From: Arthrobacter sp. FB24
GTDB lineage: Bacteria > Actinomycetota > Actinomycetes > Actinomycetales > Micrococcaceae
NCBI RefSeq assembly: GCF_000196235.1
Contig: NC_008541.1
Coordinates: forward strand, 372,001-436,000
Direction: 5' to 3'
DNA length: 64,000 nt
Every line of letters starts with the position of its first letter. The stretch's first letter is position 1. Positions 53,411-63,129 of the stretch are shown here, piece after piece. The notes under the pieces were generated by a model. That model was not told where the DNA came from. It did no database searches and worked only from the letters and a program-made list of their open reading frames with translations. The translations under genes and the position numbers were made by a program.

Positions 53411-53440
53411 ACGCCCGGCGCTGTTTCCGGCGCCGGGTGT
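53411..53440 (+). terminator. intercistronic hairpin 1 behind the binding protein gene
   Basis: CCCGGCGC (53414-53421) pairs with GCGCCGGG (53430-53437), extended by three outer pairs. No T-run. Likely an mRNA-stabilising or partial-terminator structure that keeps binding protein levels above permease levels. Confidence 0.6.
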
Positions 53441-53450
53441 GCGCCCTTCC

Positions 53451-53498
53451 CCGTTACCTCCCCAAGTTCGCAAGCTCGCTTGGGGCCCTAGGTAACGG
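53451..53498 (+). terminator. intercistronic hairpin 2
   Basis: CCGTTACCT (53451-53459) pairs with AGGTAACGG (53490-53498) and CCCCAAG (53460-53466) with CTTGGGG (53479-53485); four bases bulge on the right arm. Sixteen base pairs in total, only 10 bases after hairpin 1. Confidence 0.6.
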
Positions 53499-53534
53499 GC
53501 CCCCATCTCTGCAATTCCTGAATGGAGGGAAACC

Positions 53535-54512
53535 GTGCGCTTTATCCTGCGCCGCCTGGGTTTCTACCTGATCGCCTTCTGGGTGTCCATCACATTGAAC
53601 TTCCTGCTCCCGCGCTTTATGCCGGGGGACCCCGTATCCCGCATGTTCGCCCGCACCCAGGACCGCATGCAGCCCGAACAGATCGAGGCGCTGCGCAAGC
53701 TGCTCGGCGTCGACGACCGGCCCATCTGGGAGCAATACGTCGACTACCTGCACAACATGGTCACCGGCCAGATGGGCGTCTCCATCTCCCGTTTCCCCAC
53801 CCCGGTCACGGAAGTGATTGCCTCGCAGGTGGGGTGGACCCTCCTGCTGGGCGGAACCGCGCTGGTGATCGCCGCCGTCGTGGGCAACCTGCTGGGCATC
53901 CTGGCCGCGTGGCGGCGTGGCGGCGCCATTGACTCGGCGCTCCCTCCCATCCTGATCTTCATCGGCTCCTTCCCGTACTTCTGGCTCGCCATGGGCGCGC
54001 TGTACCTCTTCGGCGTCACGCTGGGCTGGTTTCCCATCCGGCACGCGTTCAGCGACACCATTGAGCCCAGCTTCAGCTGGGAGTTCATGTCCGACGTCGG
54101 GATGCACCTGGTGCTGCCGGCCCTCACCATCGTGCTGGTTTCGGTGGGTGGCTGGATGCTGGGCATGCGCAACACCATGATCGCCACCAATGCCGAGGAC
54201 TACATCACCATGGCCGAAGCCAAGGGCCTGCGCCCCGGCCGGATCATGTTCCGCTACGCCGCCCGCAACGCCATGCTCCCGTCCGTGACCAGCTTCGGCA
54301 TGAGCCTGGGCTTCGTGGTGGGCGGGGCGCTGCTGACCGAGGTGGTGTTCGCGTACCCGGGGGTGGGCTACCAGCTCCTCAACGCCGTGCAGGGGCTCGA
54401 CTACCCGCTCATGCAGGGCCTCTTCCTGACCATCACCGCCGCCGTGCTGCTGGCCAACTTCCTGGTGGACATCCTCTACGTCCGCCTCGACCCGCGTGTC
54501 CGCGCCAACTAG
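53535..54512 (+). CDS. ABC transporter permease, OppB/DppB type
   Basis: 325 residues, GTG start with GGAGGGA upstream. The start FILRRLGFYLIAFWVSITLN and the conserved loop MAEAKGLRPGRIMFRYAARN (EAA motif) mark an Opp/Dpp-class inner permease, with six membrane segments. It works with the OppC-type partner directly behind it. Confidence 0.9.
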   Translation: MRFILRRLGFYLIAFWVSITLNFLLPRFMPGDPVSRMFARTQDRMQPEQIEALRKLLGVDDRPIWEQYVDYLHNMVTGQMGVSISRFPTPVTEVIASQVGWTLLLGGTALVIAAVVGNLLGILAAWRRGGAIDSALPPILIFIGSFPYFWLAMGALYLFGVTLGWFPIRHAFSDTIEPSFSWEFMSDVGMHLVLPALTIVLVSVGGWMLGMRNTMIATNAEDYITMAEAKGLRPGRIMFRYAARNAMLPSVTSFGMSLGFVVGGALLTEVVFAYPGVGYQLLNAVQGLDYPLMQGLFLTITAAVLLANFLVDILYVRLDPRVRAN

Positions 54513-54524
54513 GAAGGACGGACC

Positions 54525-55571
54525 ATGACCACTTCGATCGCAACCACCGCCTCCACCGTCCCGGGGGAGAGCCTCGCCGGCGGCGCCGGCGGGAACACTG
54601 CAGGAATGCCCGACGGCGGCACCGGCCTCCCGCCCGGAGCCTCCGTTCGCAGGCCCAACCGCACGTTGCTGCACGGGCTCCTCACCAACAAGAAGGCCAT
54701 GACCGGCGCGGCCATCCTGTTCATTTTCATCGCCCTGGCGCTGCTTGCTCCGGTGCTGTACCCGGACAATCCCTCCAAGATCACCGGCATGGCGTCCCAG
54801 GAGCCCGACGCCGAGTTCTGGCTGGGCACCACGGCCAAGGGCCAGGATGTCCTGGCCCTGACCATCCACGGTGCGCGCAGCTCACTGCTCGTGGGCCTGA
54901 CCGTCGGCTTCGCGTCCACGTTCATCGGCATCCTGGTGGGCCTGGCCTCGGCCTACTTCGGCAAGTTCATCGACGAAGCCCTCTCCCTCACCACCAACAT
55001 CTTCCTGCTCCTCCCGGGACTTCCGCTCCTGGTGATCCTGGCCGCGTTCCTTCCGCCGGGACTGGGCACGGTGATCCTGGTCCTGGTGGTGACCGGCTGG
55101 GCGGGCTCGGCCCGGGTGCTGCGCTCCCAGGCCCTGTCCATCCGTTCCAAGGACTTCGTAGCCGCTGCCGTGGTCACCGGCGAACGCCCCCTGCGGATCA
55201 TGTTCCGCGAAATCCTGCCCAACATGGCCTCCATCGTGATGGGAACGCTCCTGGCCTGCATCATCTACGGCATCGGAGCCCAGGCCGGCCTCGAGTTCCT
55301 GGGCCTGGGGGACGTCAGTACGGTCTCCTGGGGCAACAACCTCTACTGGGCCGGCAACGAAGGCGCACTGCTCACGGGCAGCTGGTGGGTGTTTGTGCCA
55401 TCCGGCCTGTGCATCGCGCTGGTGGCGTTCTCGCTGTCGCTGATCAATTACGCGGTGGACGAGGTTACCAACCCGCGCCTGCGGAAAATACAGCTGAGGA
55501 AAATACAGAAGCCCGGGGCAGCCAAGCCGGCCCGCAAGCCCGCACAATCCGGAAAGCGAGCATCGGCATGA
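54525..55571 (+). CDS. ABC transporter permease, OppC/DppC type
   Basis: 348 residues. After ~45 hydrophilic residues the first membrane helix AMTGAAILFIFIALALLAPV is followed by the large outer loop and GTTAKGQDVLALTIHGARSS, a signature of OppC proteins. The EAA loop reads VVTGERPLRIMFREILPNM. The C-terminus is Lys/Pro-rich. The stop overlaps the next start (ATGA). Confidence 0.9.
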   Translation: MTTSIATTASTVPGESLAGGAGGNTAGMPDGGTGLPPGASVRRPNRTLLHGLLTNKKAMTGAAILFIFIALALLAPVLYPDNPSKITGMASQEPDAEFWLGTTAKGQDVLALTIHGARSSLLVGLTVGFASTFIGILVGLASAYFGKFIDEALSLTTNIFLLLPGLPLLVILAAFLPPGLGTVILVLVVTGWAGSARVLRSQALSIRSKDFVAAAVVTGERPLRIMFREILPNMASIVMGTLLACIIYGIGAQAGLEFLGLGDVSTVSWGNNLYWAGNEGALLTGSWWVFVPSGLCIALVAFSLSLINYAVDEVTNPRLRKIQLRKIQKPGAAKPARKPAQSGKRASA

Positions 55572-56503
55572 CCGTTTCCCAGACCTCCTTCGGTTCCCAC
55601 GAACCGGTTCTGGAAATCAAGGACCTCACCGTGAAGTACCGCGGCGACACCCGCTCCACCACCGCCGTCGACCGCGTCTCCTTCAGCATCGGCACCGGCG
55701 AAATCTTCGGCCTGGCCGGGGAGTCCGGCTGCGGCAAATCCACCATCGCCAACGCCATCATGCGGCTGCTGCGCGACCCGGCGGAGATCGCCGCGGGCAG
55801 CATCCGCTTCGGCGGCAAAGACGTCCTGGCCATGGGCCCGGAAGAGCTGCGCCGCTTCCGCTGGCAGGACGTGGCCATGGTGTTCCAGTCCGCCATGAAC
55901 TCGCTGAATCCGGTGATGACCATCGGGGACCAGATCATAGACATCTACACCACCCACGCGGGTTACACCCGGAAGGAGTCGCTGCGGCGGGCAGCCGAAC
56001 TGCTGGAACTCGTGCGGATCGACCCCGCCCGGCTGAAGTCCTACCCGCACCAGCTCTCCGGCGGTATGCGGCAGCGCGCTGTCATTGCCATGGCCGTGGC
56101 CCTCAAGCCCTCCCTGCTGATCCTGGATGAACCCACCACCGCCCTGGACGTGGTGGTGCAGCAGGAGATCATGGCGCAGATCAAGGAGCTGCAGCGCGAA
56201 CTGGGGTTCTCCGTCCTGTTCATTACGCACGACATGTCCCTCATGGTGGAGCTCTCGCACCGGATGGCCGTCATGTACGGCGGCCGGATCGTGGAGACGG
56301 CCAAGGCCAAGGACATCCACGCCGCCCCGCTGCACCCCTACACCCAGGCCCTGATGGGCGCGTTCCCTCCGCTCACCGGACCCCGGGTTCCCCTGGCCGG
56401 CCTGGCCGACGGCGTCAAGTTCAGCAACATCGCCGATCTCCGGGAAGCCTCGCCCGGACACTTCGTTTCCCCCGTTCCCGCCCTCCAAGGAGCACAGCCA
56501 TGA
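55568..56503 (+). CDS. ABC transporter ATP-binding protein, OppD/DppD type
   Basis: 311 residues from the ATG at 55568, overlapping the previous stop; an upstream open frame lies inside the permease gene. Walker A GESGCGKST, signature LSGGMRQRAVIAMAVALKPS, Walker B LLILDEPTTALD, and FITHDMSLMVELSHRMAVMY. The family energises Opp/Dpp import. The C-terminal iron-sulfur/oligopeptide extension is short, without the usual Cys row. Confidence 0.9.
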   Translation: MTVSQTSFGSHEPVLEIKDLTVKYRGDTRSTTAVDRVSFSIGTGEIFGLAGESGCGKSTIANAIMRLLRDPAEIAAGSIRFGGKDVLAMGPEELRRFRWQDVAMVFQSAMNSLNPVMTIGDQIIDIYTTHAGYTRKESLRRAAELLELVRIDPARLKSYPHQLSGGMRQRAVIAMAVALKPSLLILDEPTTALDVVVQQEIMAQIKELQRELGFSVLFITHDMSLMVELSHRMAVMYGGRIVETAKAKDIHAAPLHPYTQALMGAFPPLTGPRVPLAGLADGVKFSNIADLREASPGHFVSPVPALQGAQP

Positions 56504-57624
56504 GCACCCCGGTATCAGCACGGCCGGCACCGGCACCTAAGAGCCAGGACCGGGGGCACGGCGACACTCCCGCCCTGGCGGTGAAAGGCCTGGTCAAGGA
56601 TTTCCACAGCGGCGGGCTGTTCTCACGGGCCTCGGTGCGCGCCCTCGGCGGCGTGGACCTTGCCATCAGGAAAAGTGAGATCGTGGCGCTGGTGGGCGAG
56701 TCCGGATCCGGCAAGAGCACGCTGGCCCGCTGCATCGCACGGCTGGAGAAGCCCACCGCCGGCCAGATCCTGCTTAATGGCACGGACGTGCTAAAAAGGG
56801 ACCGTTTCCAGGCCTCAAGGGAATACCGTTCGCAGCTGCAGATGGTGTTCCAGGACCCCTTCGGCTCACTCAACCCCGTCCACCGGATCGAGCACTTCCT
56901 CACCCGCTCGCTCACCCTGCACGGCAAGGCCGGGACCCCGGCGCAGCTGCGCACCCGCCTGGATGGGCTGATGACCACTGTGGGCCTCACTCCGGACATG
57001 CTCAACTCCTACCCGCATGAACTTTCCGGCGGGCAACGGCAGCGCGTGGCCATCGCCCGGGCGCTCGCGGTGGAACCAGAAGTGATCCTCGCGGACGAAC
57101 CCACGTCGATGCTGGACGTTTCCGTGCGGATCGGCATCCTCAACCTGATGCGCCAGTTGCGGGACAAGCAGGGGATCTCCATGCTCTACATCACCCACGA
57201 CCTCGCCTCCGCACGCTACCTGGCGGACCGGATCGCCGTGATGTTCGCCGGGGAGCTGGTTGAGGAAGGTGAATCGCTGGACCTGCTGGCCAACCCGGGC
57301 CACCCGTACACCCGGCTGCTGGTCTCGGCGGTGCCGGATCCCGCCCGGACCGGATCCTACGATCCCCGCGAACGGGCGGCACTGCGCGCAGCGGTGATGG
57401 AGTCGGCGTCGTGCGCGTTCGACGGCGACCCGGAGCAGCGCTGTTCCGCCACCGAACCCGTCCGGCACCGTGTGGGCGATCCCGCAAATGAGCACTGGGT
57501 GCGCTGCCACCTTTACCGGCCGCCGGCCACTGCGGCAAGCCACGCCCTGTCCGCCGAGCCCCTCGAAACACCGGAGACGCCGCCAACGGACGGATCCCGC
57601 ACAGAAAACAAGGCTTCCTCATGA
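56500..57624 (+). CDS. ABC transporter ATP-binding protein, OppF/DppF type
   Basis: 374 residues, ATGA overlap with the previous gene. Walker A GESGSGKST, signature ELSGGQRQRVAIARALAVEP, Walker B VILADEPTSMLD. The end carries the oligopeptide-type C-terminal domain with Cys residues (CAFDGDPEQRC, WVRCHLY). Its stop overlaps the start of the GH32 gene (ATGA), tying the hydrolase to the importer. Confidence 0.9.
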   Translation: MSTPVSARPAPAPKSQDRGHGDTPALAVKGLVKDFHSGGLFSRASVRALGGVDLAIRKSEIVALVGESGSGKSTLARCIARLEKPTAGQILLNGTDVLKRDRFQASREYRSQLQMVFQDPFGSLNPVHRIEHFLTRSLTLHGKAGTPAQLRTRLDGLMTTVGLTPDMLNSYPHELSGGQRQRVAIARALAVEPEVILADEPTSMLDVSVRIGILNLMRQLRDKQGISMLYITHDLASARYLADRIAVMFAGELVEEGESLDLLANPGHPYTRLLVSAVPDPARTGSYDPRERAALRAAVMESASCAFDGDPEQRCSATEPVRHRVGDPANEHWVRCHLYRPPATAASHALSAEPLETPETPPTDGSRTENKASS

Positions 57625-59192
57625 CCGAAATGACCCATCCTTTGGCCACGGTGCCGCGGAACGAACTCGTGGCGCGGGCCGAGGCGGACCCGCTCCGCCC
57701 GCGCTTCCACTTTGTCTCGCCCGCCGGCTGGCTCAACGATCCCAACGGTGTGGCCCAGTGGAGCGGGACTTACCACCTCTTCTACCAGTACAACCCGGAG
57801 GGAGCCTTCCACCACCGCATCCTGTGGGGGCACGCCACCAGCCCGGACCTGGTCCACTGGACCGACCAGCCCGTGGCACTGGAGCCTTCCGGCGGTCCGG
57901 ATGCCGACGGCTGCTGGTCCGGTGTGCTGGTGAACGACGGCGGGACGCCCACCCTGGTGTACTCCGGACGGCACGGCGGCAGCGAACTGCCCTGCGTCGC
58001 GGTCGGCTCGCCGGACCTCGTGAACTGGACCAAAGCCCCGGAAAACCCGGTGATCCCGGCGCCGCCGGCCGGCGTGGACATCACCGCCTACCGCGACCAC
58101 TGCGTCTGGCGGGAAGGCACGCGCTGGCGCCAGCTCGTGGGATCCGGCATCCGCGGGCGCGGCGGCACGGCGTTCCTCTACGAATCCGCGGATCTCCGGC
58201 GCTGGGACTACATCGGCCCGCTGGTCATCGGCGACGCGTCCTCCGGAGACCCGGCAGCCACTAACTGGCAGGGCACCATGTGGGAATGCGTGGACCTGTT
58301 CCGCGCAGGCGACGGGATTCTGGGGGATAGGGCATTGGAATCCCAGACGCCGGGCACGGACGTGCTCGTCTTTTCGGCCTGGCACGACGGCGATACCCGC
58401 CACCCGCTGTACTGGACCGGCAGTTACGCCGGGGATTCCTACACGCCGCGCGAACTCCACCGGCTGGACTACGGCGGCCGCTACTTCTACGCCCCGCAGT
58501 CCTTCGCGGACGAGTCCGGCCGCCGGGTCATGTTCGGCTGGCTGCAGGAGGGCAGAACGGATGGCGCCATGGTGGAAGCCGGCTGGTCCGGCGTGATGAG
58601 CCTGCCGCGGGTGGCCTCCCTGGATGCCCACGGCGGGCTGGCCTTCGCTCCCGTGCCGGAGGTGGAGCTGCTGCGGCGCGACCACGTCCGGACCGGTCCC
58701 CGAACGGTGGGCACCGGCGAGGTCCTGGCCGGGGTGTCCGGGAACCAGCTGGACCTGGAGCTTGACCTGGAACTGGAGCCCGGGAGCGTCTTCCGGCTGG
58801 GCGTGCTTGGCTCCGGCCCAGGAGGCCCTGACGGTGTGCCGGCCGGGGCGGAAGAAACAGTCATCGAGGTCGGCTACACCGTGGGCAGCGGCGGCTCCGA
58901 GCAGTCCTATGTGCTCCTGGACCGCGTGAACAGCAGCCTGGACCGGACCGTGGACGCGGAGGAAAAGTCCGGCCCGGTGCAGCTGCCCGGCGGAAAACTG
59001 CACCTCCGCGTGCTGGTGGACCGCTCGGCGCTGGAGATCTTCGCCAACGGCAAACCGCTCACGGCCCGGGCCTATCCGACGCTCGGCGGGGAAAACGTAA
59101 GGCTGTCCGCCGCCGGTACAGTCCGGCTGCTGCAGCTGGACGCCTGGCGGATGGAAGGAGTCTTCGGCGCCCCGCGCCCGCTGTTCCCGTAG
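57621..59192 (+). CDS. intracellular GH32 fructosidase
   Basis: 523 residues, ATG overlapping the ATPase stop. No signal peptide, so it acts inside the cell on imported sugar. GH32 motifs: PAGWLNDPNGVAQWSGTYHL with nucleophile Asp40, AYRDHCVWREG with Asp159 as transition-state stabiliser (RDH instead of the common RDP), and MWECVDLF with acid/base Glu222. The C-terminal ~190 residues form the beta-sandwich of the family (LHLRVLVDRSALEIFANGKP). Likely activity is release of fructose from fructo-oligosaccharides or sucrose. Confidence 0.92.
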   Translation: MTEMTHPLATVPRNELVARAEADPLRPRFHFVSPAGWLNDPNGVAQWSGTYHLFYQYNPEGAFHHRILWGHATSPDLVHWTDQPVALEPSGGPDADGCWSGVLVNDGGTPTLVYSGRHGGSELPCVAVGSPDLVNWTKAPENPVIPAPPAGVDITAYRDHCVWREGTRWRQLVGSGIRGRGGTAFLYESADLRRWDYIGPLVIGDASSGDPAATNWQGTMWECVDLFRAGDGILGDRALESQTPGTDVLVFSAWHDGDTRHPLYWTGSYAGDSYTPRELHRLDYGGRYFYAPQSFADESGRRVMFGWLQEGRTDGAMVEAGWSGVMSLPRVASLDAHGGLAFAPVPEVELLRRDHVRTGPRTVGTGEVLAGVSGNQLDLELDLELEPGSVFRLGVLGSGPGGPDGVPAGAEETVIEVGYTVGSGGSEQSYVLLDRVNSSLDRTVDAEEKSGPVQLPGGKLHLRVLVDRSALEIFANGKPLTARAYPTLGGENVRLSAAGTVRLLQLDAWRMEGVFGAPRPLFP

Positions 59193-59279
59193 GAGCCCCA
59201 CACCGTCGATTGCTCCGTAACCGCCCTTTTGGAGCAGCGAGGTCCGTATCGGAGAATTCCAAGATCAAAGGTGATCTGA

Positions 59280-62200
59280 ATGTCAAAGAGGTTAGTTGCA
59301 GGTATTACCACGGCCGCGCTAGGCCTGGGCGCGCTGGGAGCTGGCTCGCTGCTGGCCCCGGCCATGCTGGCCGCGCCCGCCCAAGCCGCTCCAGGCGGCC
59401 CTTTCCCCGCCGGGCCGATCACGCTGGGCAGCAGCAACAGTCCCATGCCGGACGTGGTGGGCATCAGCGGAAACTGGACCAGGCAGTCCGACGGCGGCCA
59501 GTCCGCCGTCGCCTCGCCGGACCAAAACGCGGCCGCCATCAGCGAACAGCGCATCAGCTCCACCGCCCGGTACACGGCCGGAGTCACAGTCGATCCCGGC
59601 AGCCCGTACGCCGTAGGCGCCCTGGTTTTCCGCAGTGCTGCCGATGCCAGCAGCGGCTATGCGGCCACCATCGATCCCAACCTGGACAGGGTGCGGCTGT
59701 TCGATCTGGCCACTGGACAGGATGTGGCACCTGCCGCCACGGTCCCGCTGGACACGGGGCGGAGCTACTCCGTGGACGTCCACGTGGACGGGCCCCGGAT
59801 CTATGTGGCGGTGGACGGAGTGCCGCGGATCGACGCCACCGACCAGCGGTACCAGGACGGCCATGTGGGCCTCCACGCCTACAACGGCTCGGTGAACTTC
59901 AGCGAGCCCCGGGTGCGCACCATCGACGCCAACGTCAGTGGCTGGCAGGCGGCGGACGGTGCCGGCTGGACCGCCTCGGCCACCGGCCTTCGGGGGACAG
60001 CTCCGGGCGGCACCAACATCAGGGCTGTCGCCACCGACCAGGCACCGCAGGTCACGGATTTCACCGCTGATGTCCAGGTGACGTCGCCTTACGCCGTCGG
60101 CGCGGTCCTCTTCCGCACCAACACTGCCGGAACCACCGGGTACGGGGCCGAAGCGGACGCCAACGCCGGCAGGCTGCGGCTGTACCGTATCGAGGACAAC
60201 GCCACCCTGGGCACCTTCGCGACCACCATCACCGTCAACGCGGTATACCGGCTGCGCGTCACGGCCGACGGCGGGCAGCTCGCCGTGCACTGGCAGACGG
60301 ACCTGCTGGACCCCAACGGCTACGCCCCGGCCATCACCGCAACAGACACAGCGCACGGCTCCGGGCACATTGGCCTCCTCGCCTTCAACGGCAGCACCGT
60401 GTTCCAGGGCATGACCCTCAAAGGCCTGGACACTTCCCTGCAGGGCTGGCGCACCGCCTCGGGAAGCTGGGAACCGGACGTCCGCGGCCTGCGCGGGGCA
60501 ACCGACGGCCTGGCCGCCGGCGCGGATGCGGCACGCTTCGTCCCGGCGGTGGCGTCCGACGTCGTCGCGTCCCTTGACCTGGACGTCGCCGCCCCGGCAA
60601 CGGCCGCCGTCGTGGTCCGGAGCGCGCCCGACGGCACCGGCGGCACCGAACTCAGGGTGGACCCCGGAGCAGGAACGGTGCAGCTGAAGGACCGCACCAC
60701 CGGGACCGTCCTTGCCGGCGGGGCCGTACCGCCGGACAGCTTTGCCGCCGGCCAGCTCAACCGCATCCAACTCACCGTCCGCGGCGGGCAGGCAACCGCG
60801 CTGATCAACGGCGTCCAGTCCGTTGCCGGGCCGGCCGGGCCGGCGACAGGCAGCGGCTTCGGTCTGCGCGTCAGCGGCGGCGGCGCCTACTTCCAAAACG
60901 TCCGGGCAGACGACGTCGCCAGCTACATGAACGGCCTCTACCAGCCCGGCTACCACTACAGCCAGAATTCCGGGAACAGTTCGGACCCCAACGGCCTGGT
61001 GTACTTCGATGGCGAATACCACCTGTTCCACCAGGACCGCGGCCGCTGGGCGCACGCCGTCAGCACCGACCTGCTGCACTGGAAGCAGCTGCCCATAGCC
61101 CTGCCGCACCTGGCTGCGGGGGAGTCATGGTCCGGCTCCGCGGTGGTGGATGCCAATGATTCCAGCGGACTGTTCGACGGCGGGCAGGGGCTCGTTGCGT
61201 TCTACACGAGCTTCAACCACGATGCCGCCAACGGCAACCAGTCCGTGCGCGCCGCGTACAGCAAGGACCACGGCCGCACCTGGTCCATCGTGCAGGCCCA
61301 GCCCGTGGTGGAAAACCCCGGCGGTCCTGCCGGCAGCTGGGACTTCCGCGACCCCAAAGTCACTTGGGACGCCGCCACCGGCACATGGATCATGGTGGTG
61401 GCCGGCGGGGACCACCTGCGCTTCCACACGTCCACCGACCTGGTCCACTGGACCTTCACCAGCGCCTTCGGCTACGGCGACTGGGTCCGCGGCGGGGTCT
61501 GGGAATGCCCGGACTTCTTCGAGCTGCCGGTGGAAGGGCAGCCCGGCGCCAGACGGTGGGTGCTCTGGTGGAGCACCGGTGCCGTCAGGCCCACCAACGG
61601 CTCCGCGGCGCAATATGTCACCGGAACATGGAACGGAACGTCCTTCACCCCGGACACCGGCCCGGACGAGGTGCTCCAGGCCGACTCCGGCCGCGACTAC
61701 TACGCTGCCATGAGTTTCTTCGGTGCCCCGGACGGGCGGCGGATCATGCTGGGCTGGATGAGCAACTGGGACTATGCCTTCAGCCCGCCCACCGGCCGCT
61801 GGAACGGGCAGCTGAGTGTCCCCCGGCAGCTGAGCCTGAAAGACATTCCGGGCGTCGGGCCCCGGCTGGCGCAGGAACCCATAACCGAACTGGCAGGGCT
61901 GCGCACGTCCACGTGGCAGGCGTCCGACGTCACGGTCACGCCGACGTCGGCCAACCCGCTGTCCGCTGCTTCCGGCCGGTCGTTCGAGCTGGAGGCCGAG
62001 GTGGCCATCCCGTCCTCCGGCGGGGCTTCGGGCTTCACCTTCGGGCTCCGCAAAGGCACTGCGGGCGGCGCAGCCGGAGGGGAAGCCCAGGAGACACTGC
62101 TCCGCTACGCCGCCGGCACGGGGACAGCCTCGGCGACCGGCGCCGGCACCGGCACCGGCACCGGCACCGGCACCATGACGGTGGACCGCGGGCAGTCCGG

Positions 62201-63083
62201 CCGGGCAGACTTCACCCGCTATTTCGCGGGTGCCGCGGCGGACAATGCCAGCACGGCATGGAGTTCCGAAACAGTGGCGCTGGCCGGAGGGGGGAGCGAG
62301 CGGCGGGTGAAGCTGCGGGCCCTGGTGGACTCCTCCTCGGTGGAGCTCTTCGGCGGGGACGGCACGGCAGCCATCACCTCCCTGGTCTTCCCGGACCCGT
62401 CCTCCACCGGGCTGTCTTTCAGCACCACCGGCGGGTCCGCGCGGCTGGTGTCCGCCAAAGTACACCAGCTGGCGGACACCTCCCGCCTCACTGCGGCGGT
62501 GCCGTCGGCCGTCCTTGGCCCGGTGAGCGGCGCGGCCCGGCACAACCTGGATTCCTACTCCGTGGTTCCCGGCGGCCGCTGGGAAAGCACGGGAGCAGGG
62601 CTGGCCGGCACGTTCGACAAGGACTCCACCGCCCTGAGCGCCGCCACGTACTCGGATGTCCGGGTGGCCGCGACAGTCCGTTTCGGCAGCGGACCCTACG
62701 CGGGGGCCATGCTCAACAGCGACAGGGTGCCGGAACGGGGTTACGGCGGCGCGGGGTCGGTGCTGCTGCGGGCCTCGGCCGACGGTGCCACGGCGTACTA
62801 CGTCAACCTCGACCCGAACCTGCGGCTGGCGCGCATCTTCAAGCTGCAGGACGGCGTCTTCGATTCCGCCGCCAGCGTCCTGGCCAGTGTCCCCGTGCTG
62901 CTCAGCCACGGCGTCAGTTACAGCGTGGAAGCCGCCGCGGCGGGGGAGCGGCTGACGGTGAAGCTCGACGGCGTGGAAATCCTCGCCGTCGATGATGCCT
63001 CCCTGTCCGCCGGCAAGGTGGGACTGAACGTGTTCGACGGCCGGGCAGCCTATCAGGACGTGCTGGTGACAGGCTCGGGATGA
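59280..63083 (+). CDS. secreted multidomain GH32 levanase-like protein
   Basis: 1267 residues, ATG with AAAGGTG upstream. Signal peptide GLGALGAGSLLAPAMLAAPA (mature part from ~40). Three related beta-sandwich (LamG/DUF1080-like) modules span ~45-220, ~220-385 and ~385-555. GH32 follows at ~555-880: Asp569 in SSDPNGLVYFDGEYHLFHQD, Asp691 in WDFRDPKVTW, Glu742 in VWECPDFF. The usual WMNDPNG is changed to NSSDPNG. The GH32 C-terminal sandwich runs to ~1065 and a fourth sandwich module closes the protein. Five GGCACC units (62145-62174) encode a Gly-Thr run. Probable role: cutting levan outside the cell. Confidence 0.88.
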   Translation: MSKRLVAGITTAALGLGALGAGSLLAPAMLAAPAQAAPGGPFPAGPITLGSSNSPMPDVVGISGNWTRQSDGGQSAVASPDQNAAAISEQRISSTARYTAGVTVDPGSPYAVGALVFRSAADASSGYAATIDPNLDRVRLFDLATGQDVAPAATVPLDTGRSYSVDVHVDGPRIYVAVDGVPRIDATDQRYQDGHVGLHAYNGSVNFSEPRVRTIDANVSGWQAADGAGWTASATGLRGTAPGGTNIRAVATDQAPQVTDFTADVQVTSPYAVGAVLFRTNTAGTTGYGAEADANAGRLRLYRIEDNATLGTFATTITVNAVYRLRVTADGGQLAVHWQTDLLDPNGYAPAITATDTAHGSGHIGLLAFNGSTVFQGMTLKGLDTSLQGWRTASGSWEPDVRGLRGATDGLAAGADAARFVPAVASDVVASLDLDVAAPATAAVVVRSAPDGTGGTELRVDPGAGTVQLKDRTTGTVLAGGAVPPDSFAAGQLNRIQLTVRGGQATALINGVQSVAGPAGPATGSGFGLRVSGGGAYFQNVRADDVASYMNGLYQPGYHYSQNSGNSSDPNGLVYFDGEYHLFHQDRGRWAHAVSTDLLHWKQLPIALPHLAAGESWSGSAVVDANDSSGLFDGGQGLVAFYTSFNHDAANGNQSVRAAYSKDHGRTWSIVQAQPVVENPGGPAGSWDFRDPKVTWDAATGTWIMVVAGGDHLRFHTSTDLVHWTFTSAFGYGDWVRGGVWECPDFFELPVEGQPGARRWVLWWSTGAVRPTNGSAAQYVTGTWNGTSFTPDTGPDEVLQADSGRDYYAAMSFFGAPDGRRIMLGWMSNWDYAFSPPTGRWNGQLSVPRQLSLKDIPGVGPRLAQEPITELAGLRTSTWQASDVTVTPTSANPLSAASGRSFELEAEVAIPSSGGASGFTFGLRKGTAGGAAGGEAQETLLRYAAGTGTASATGAGTGTGTGTGTMTVDRGQSGRADFTRYFAGAAADNASTAWSSETVALAGGGSERRVKLRALVDSSSVELFGGDGTAAITSLVFPDPSSTGLSFSTTGGSARLVSAKVHQLADTSRLTAAVPSAVLGPVSGAARHNLDSYSVVPGGRWESTGAGLAGTFDKDSTALSAATYSDVRVAATVRFGSGPYAGAMLNSDRVPERGYGGAGSVLLRASADGATAYYVNLDPNLRLARIFKLQDGVFDSAASVLASVPVLLSHGVSYSVEAAAAGERLTVKLDGVEILAVDDASLSAGKVGLNVFDGRAAYQDVLVTGSG
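62145..62174. repeat. hexanucleotide GGCACC tandem repeat, five units
   Basis: Five perfect GGCACC copies inside the levanase-like gene, giving a Gly-Thr run in a loop of the C-terminal sandwich. Copy-number changes would stay in frame. Confidence 0.8.
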
Positions 63084-63129
63084 GCCTGGTCCGGTTTGTC
63101 GCAGAAGGTGAACTCCGGGTGACGGCGGC

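Noticed and set aside
59319..61109. 596-codon minus-strand frame opposite the secreted GH32 gene
   Set aside because: Shadow of the GH32 gene; no start signal or motif.
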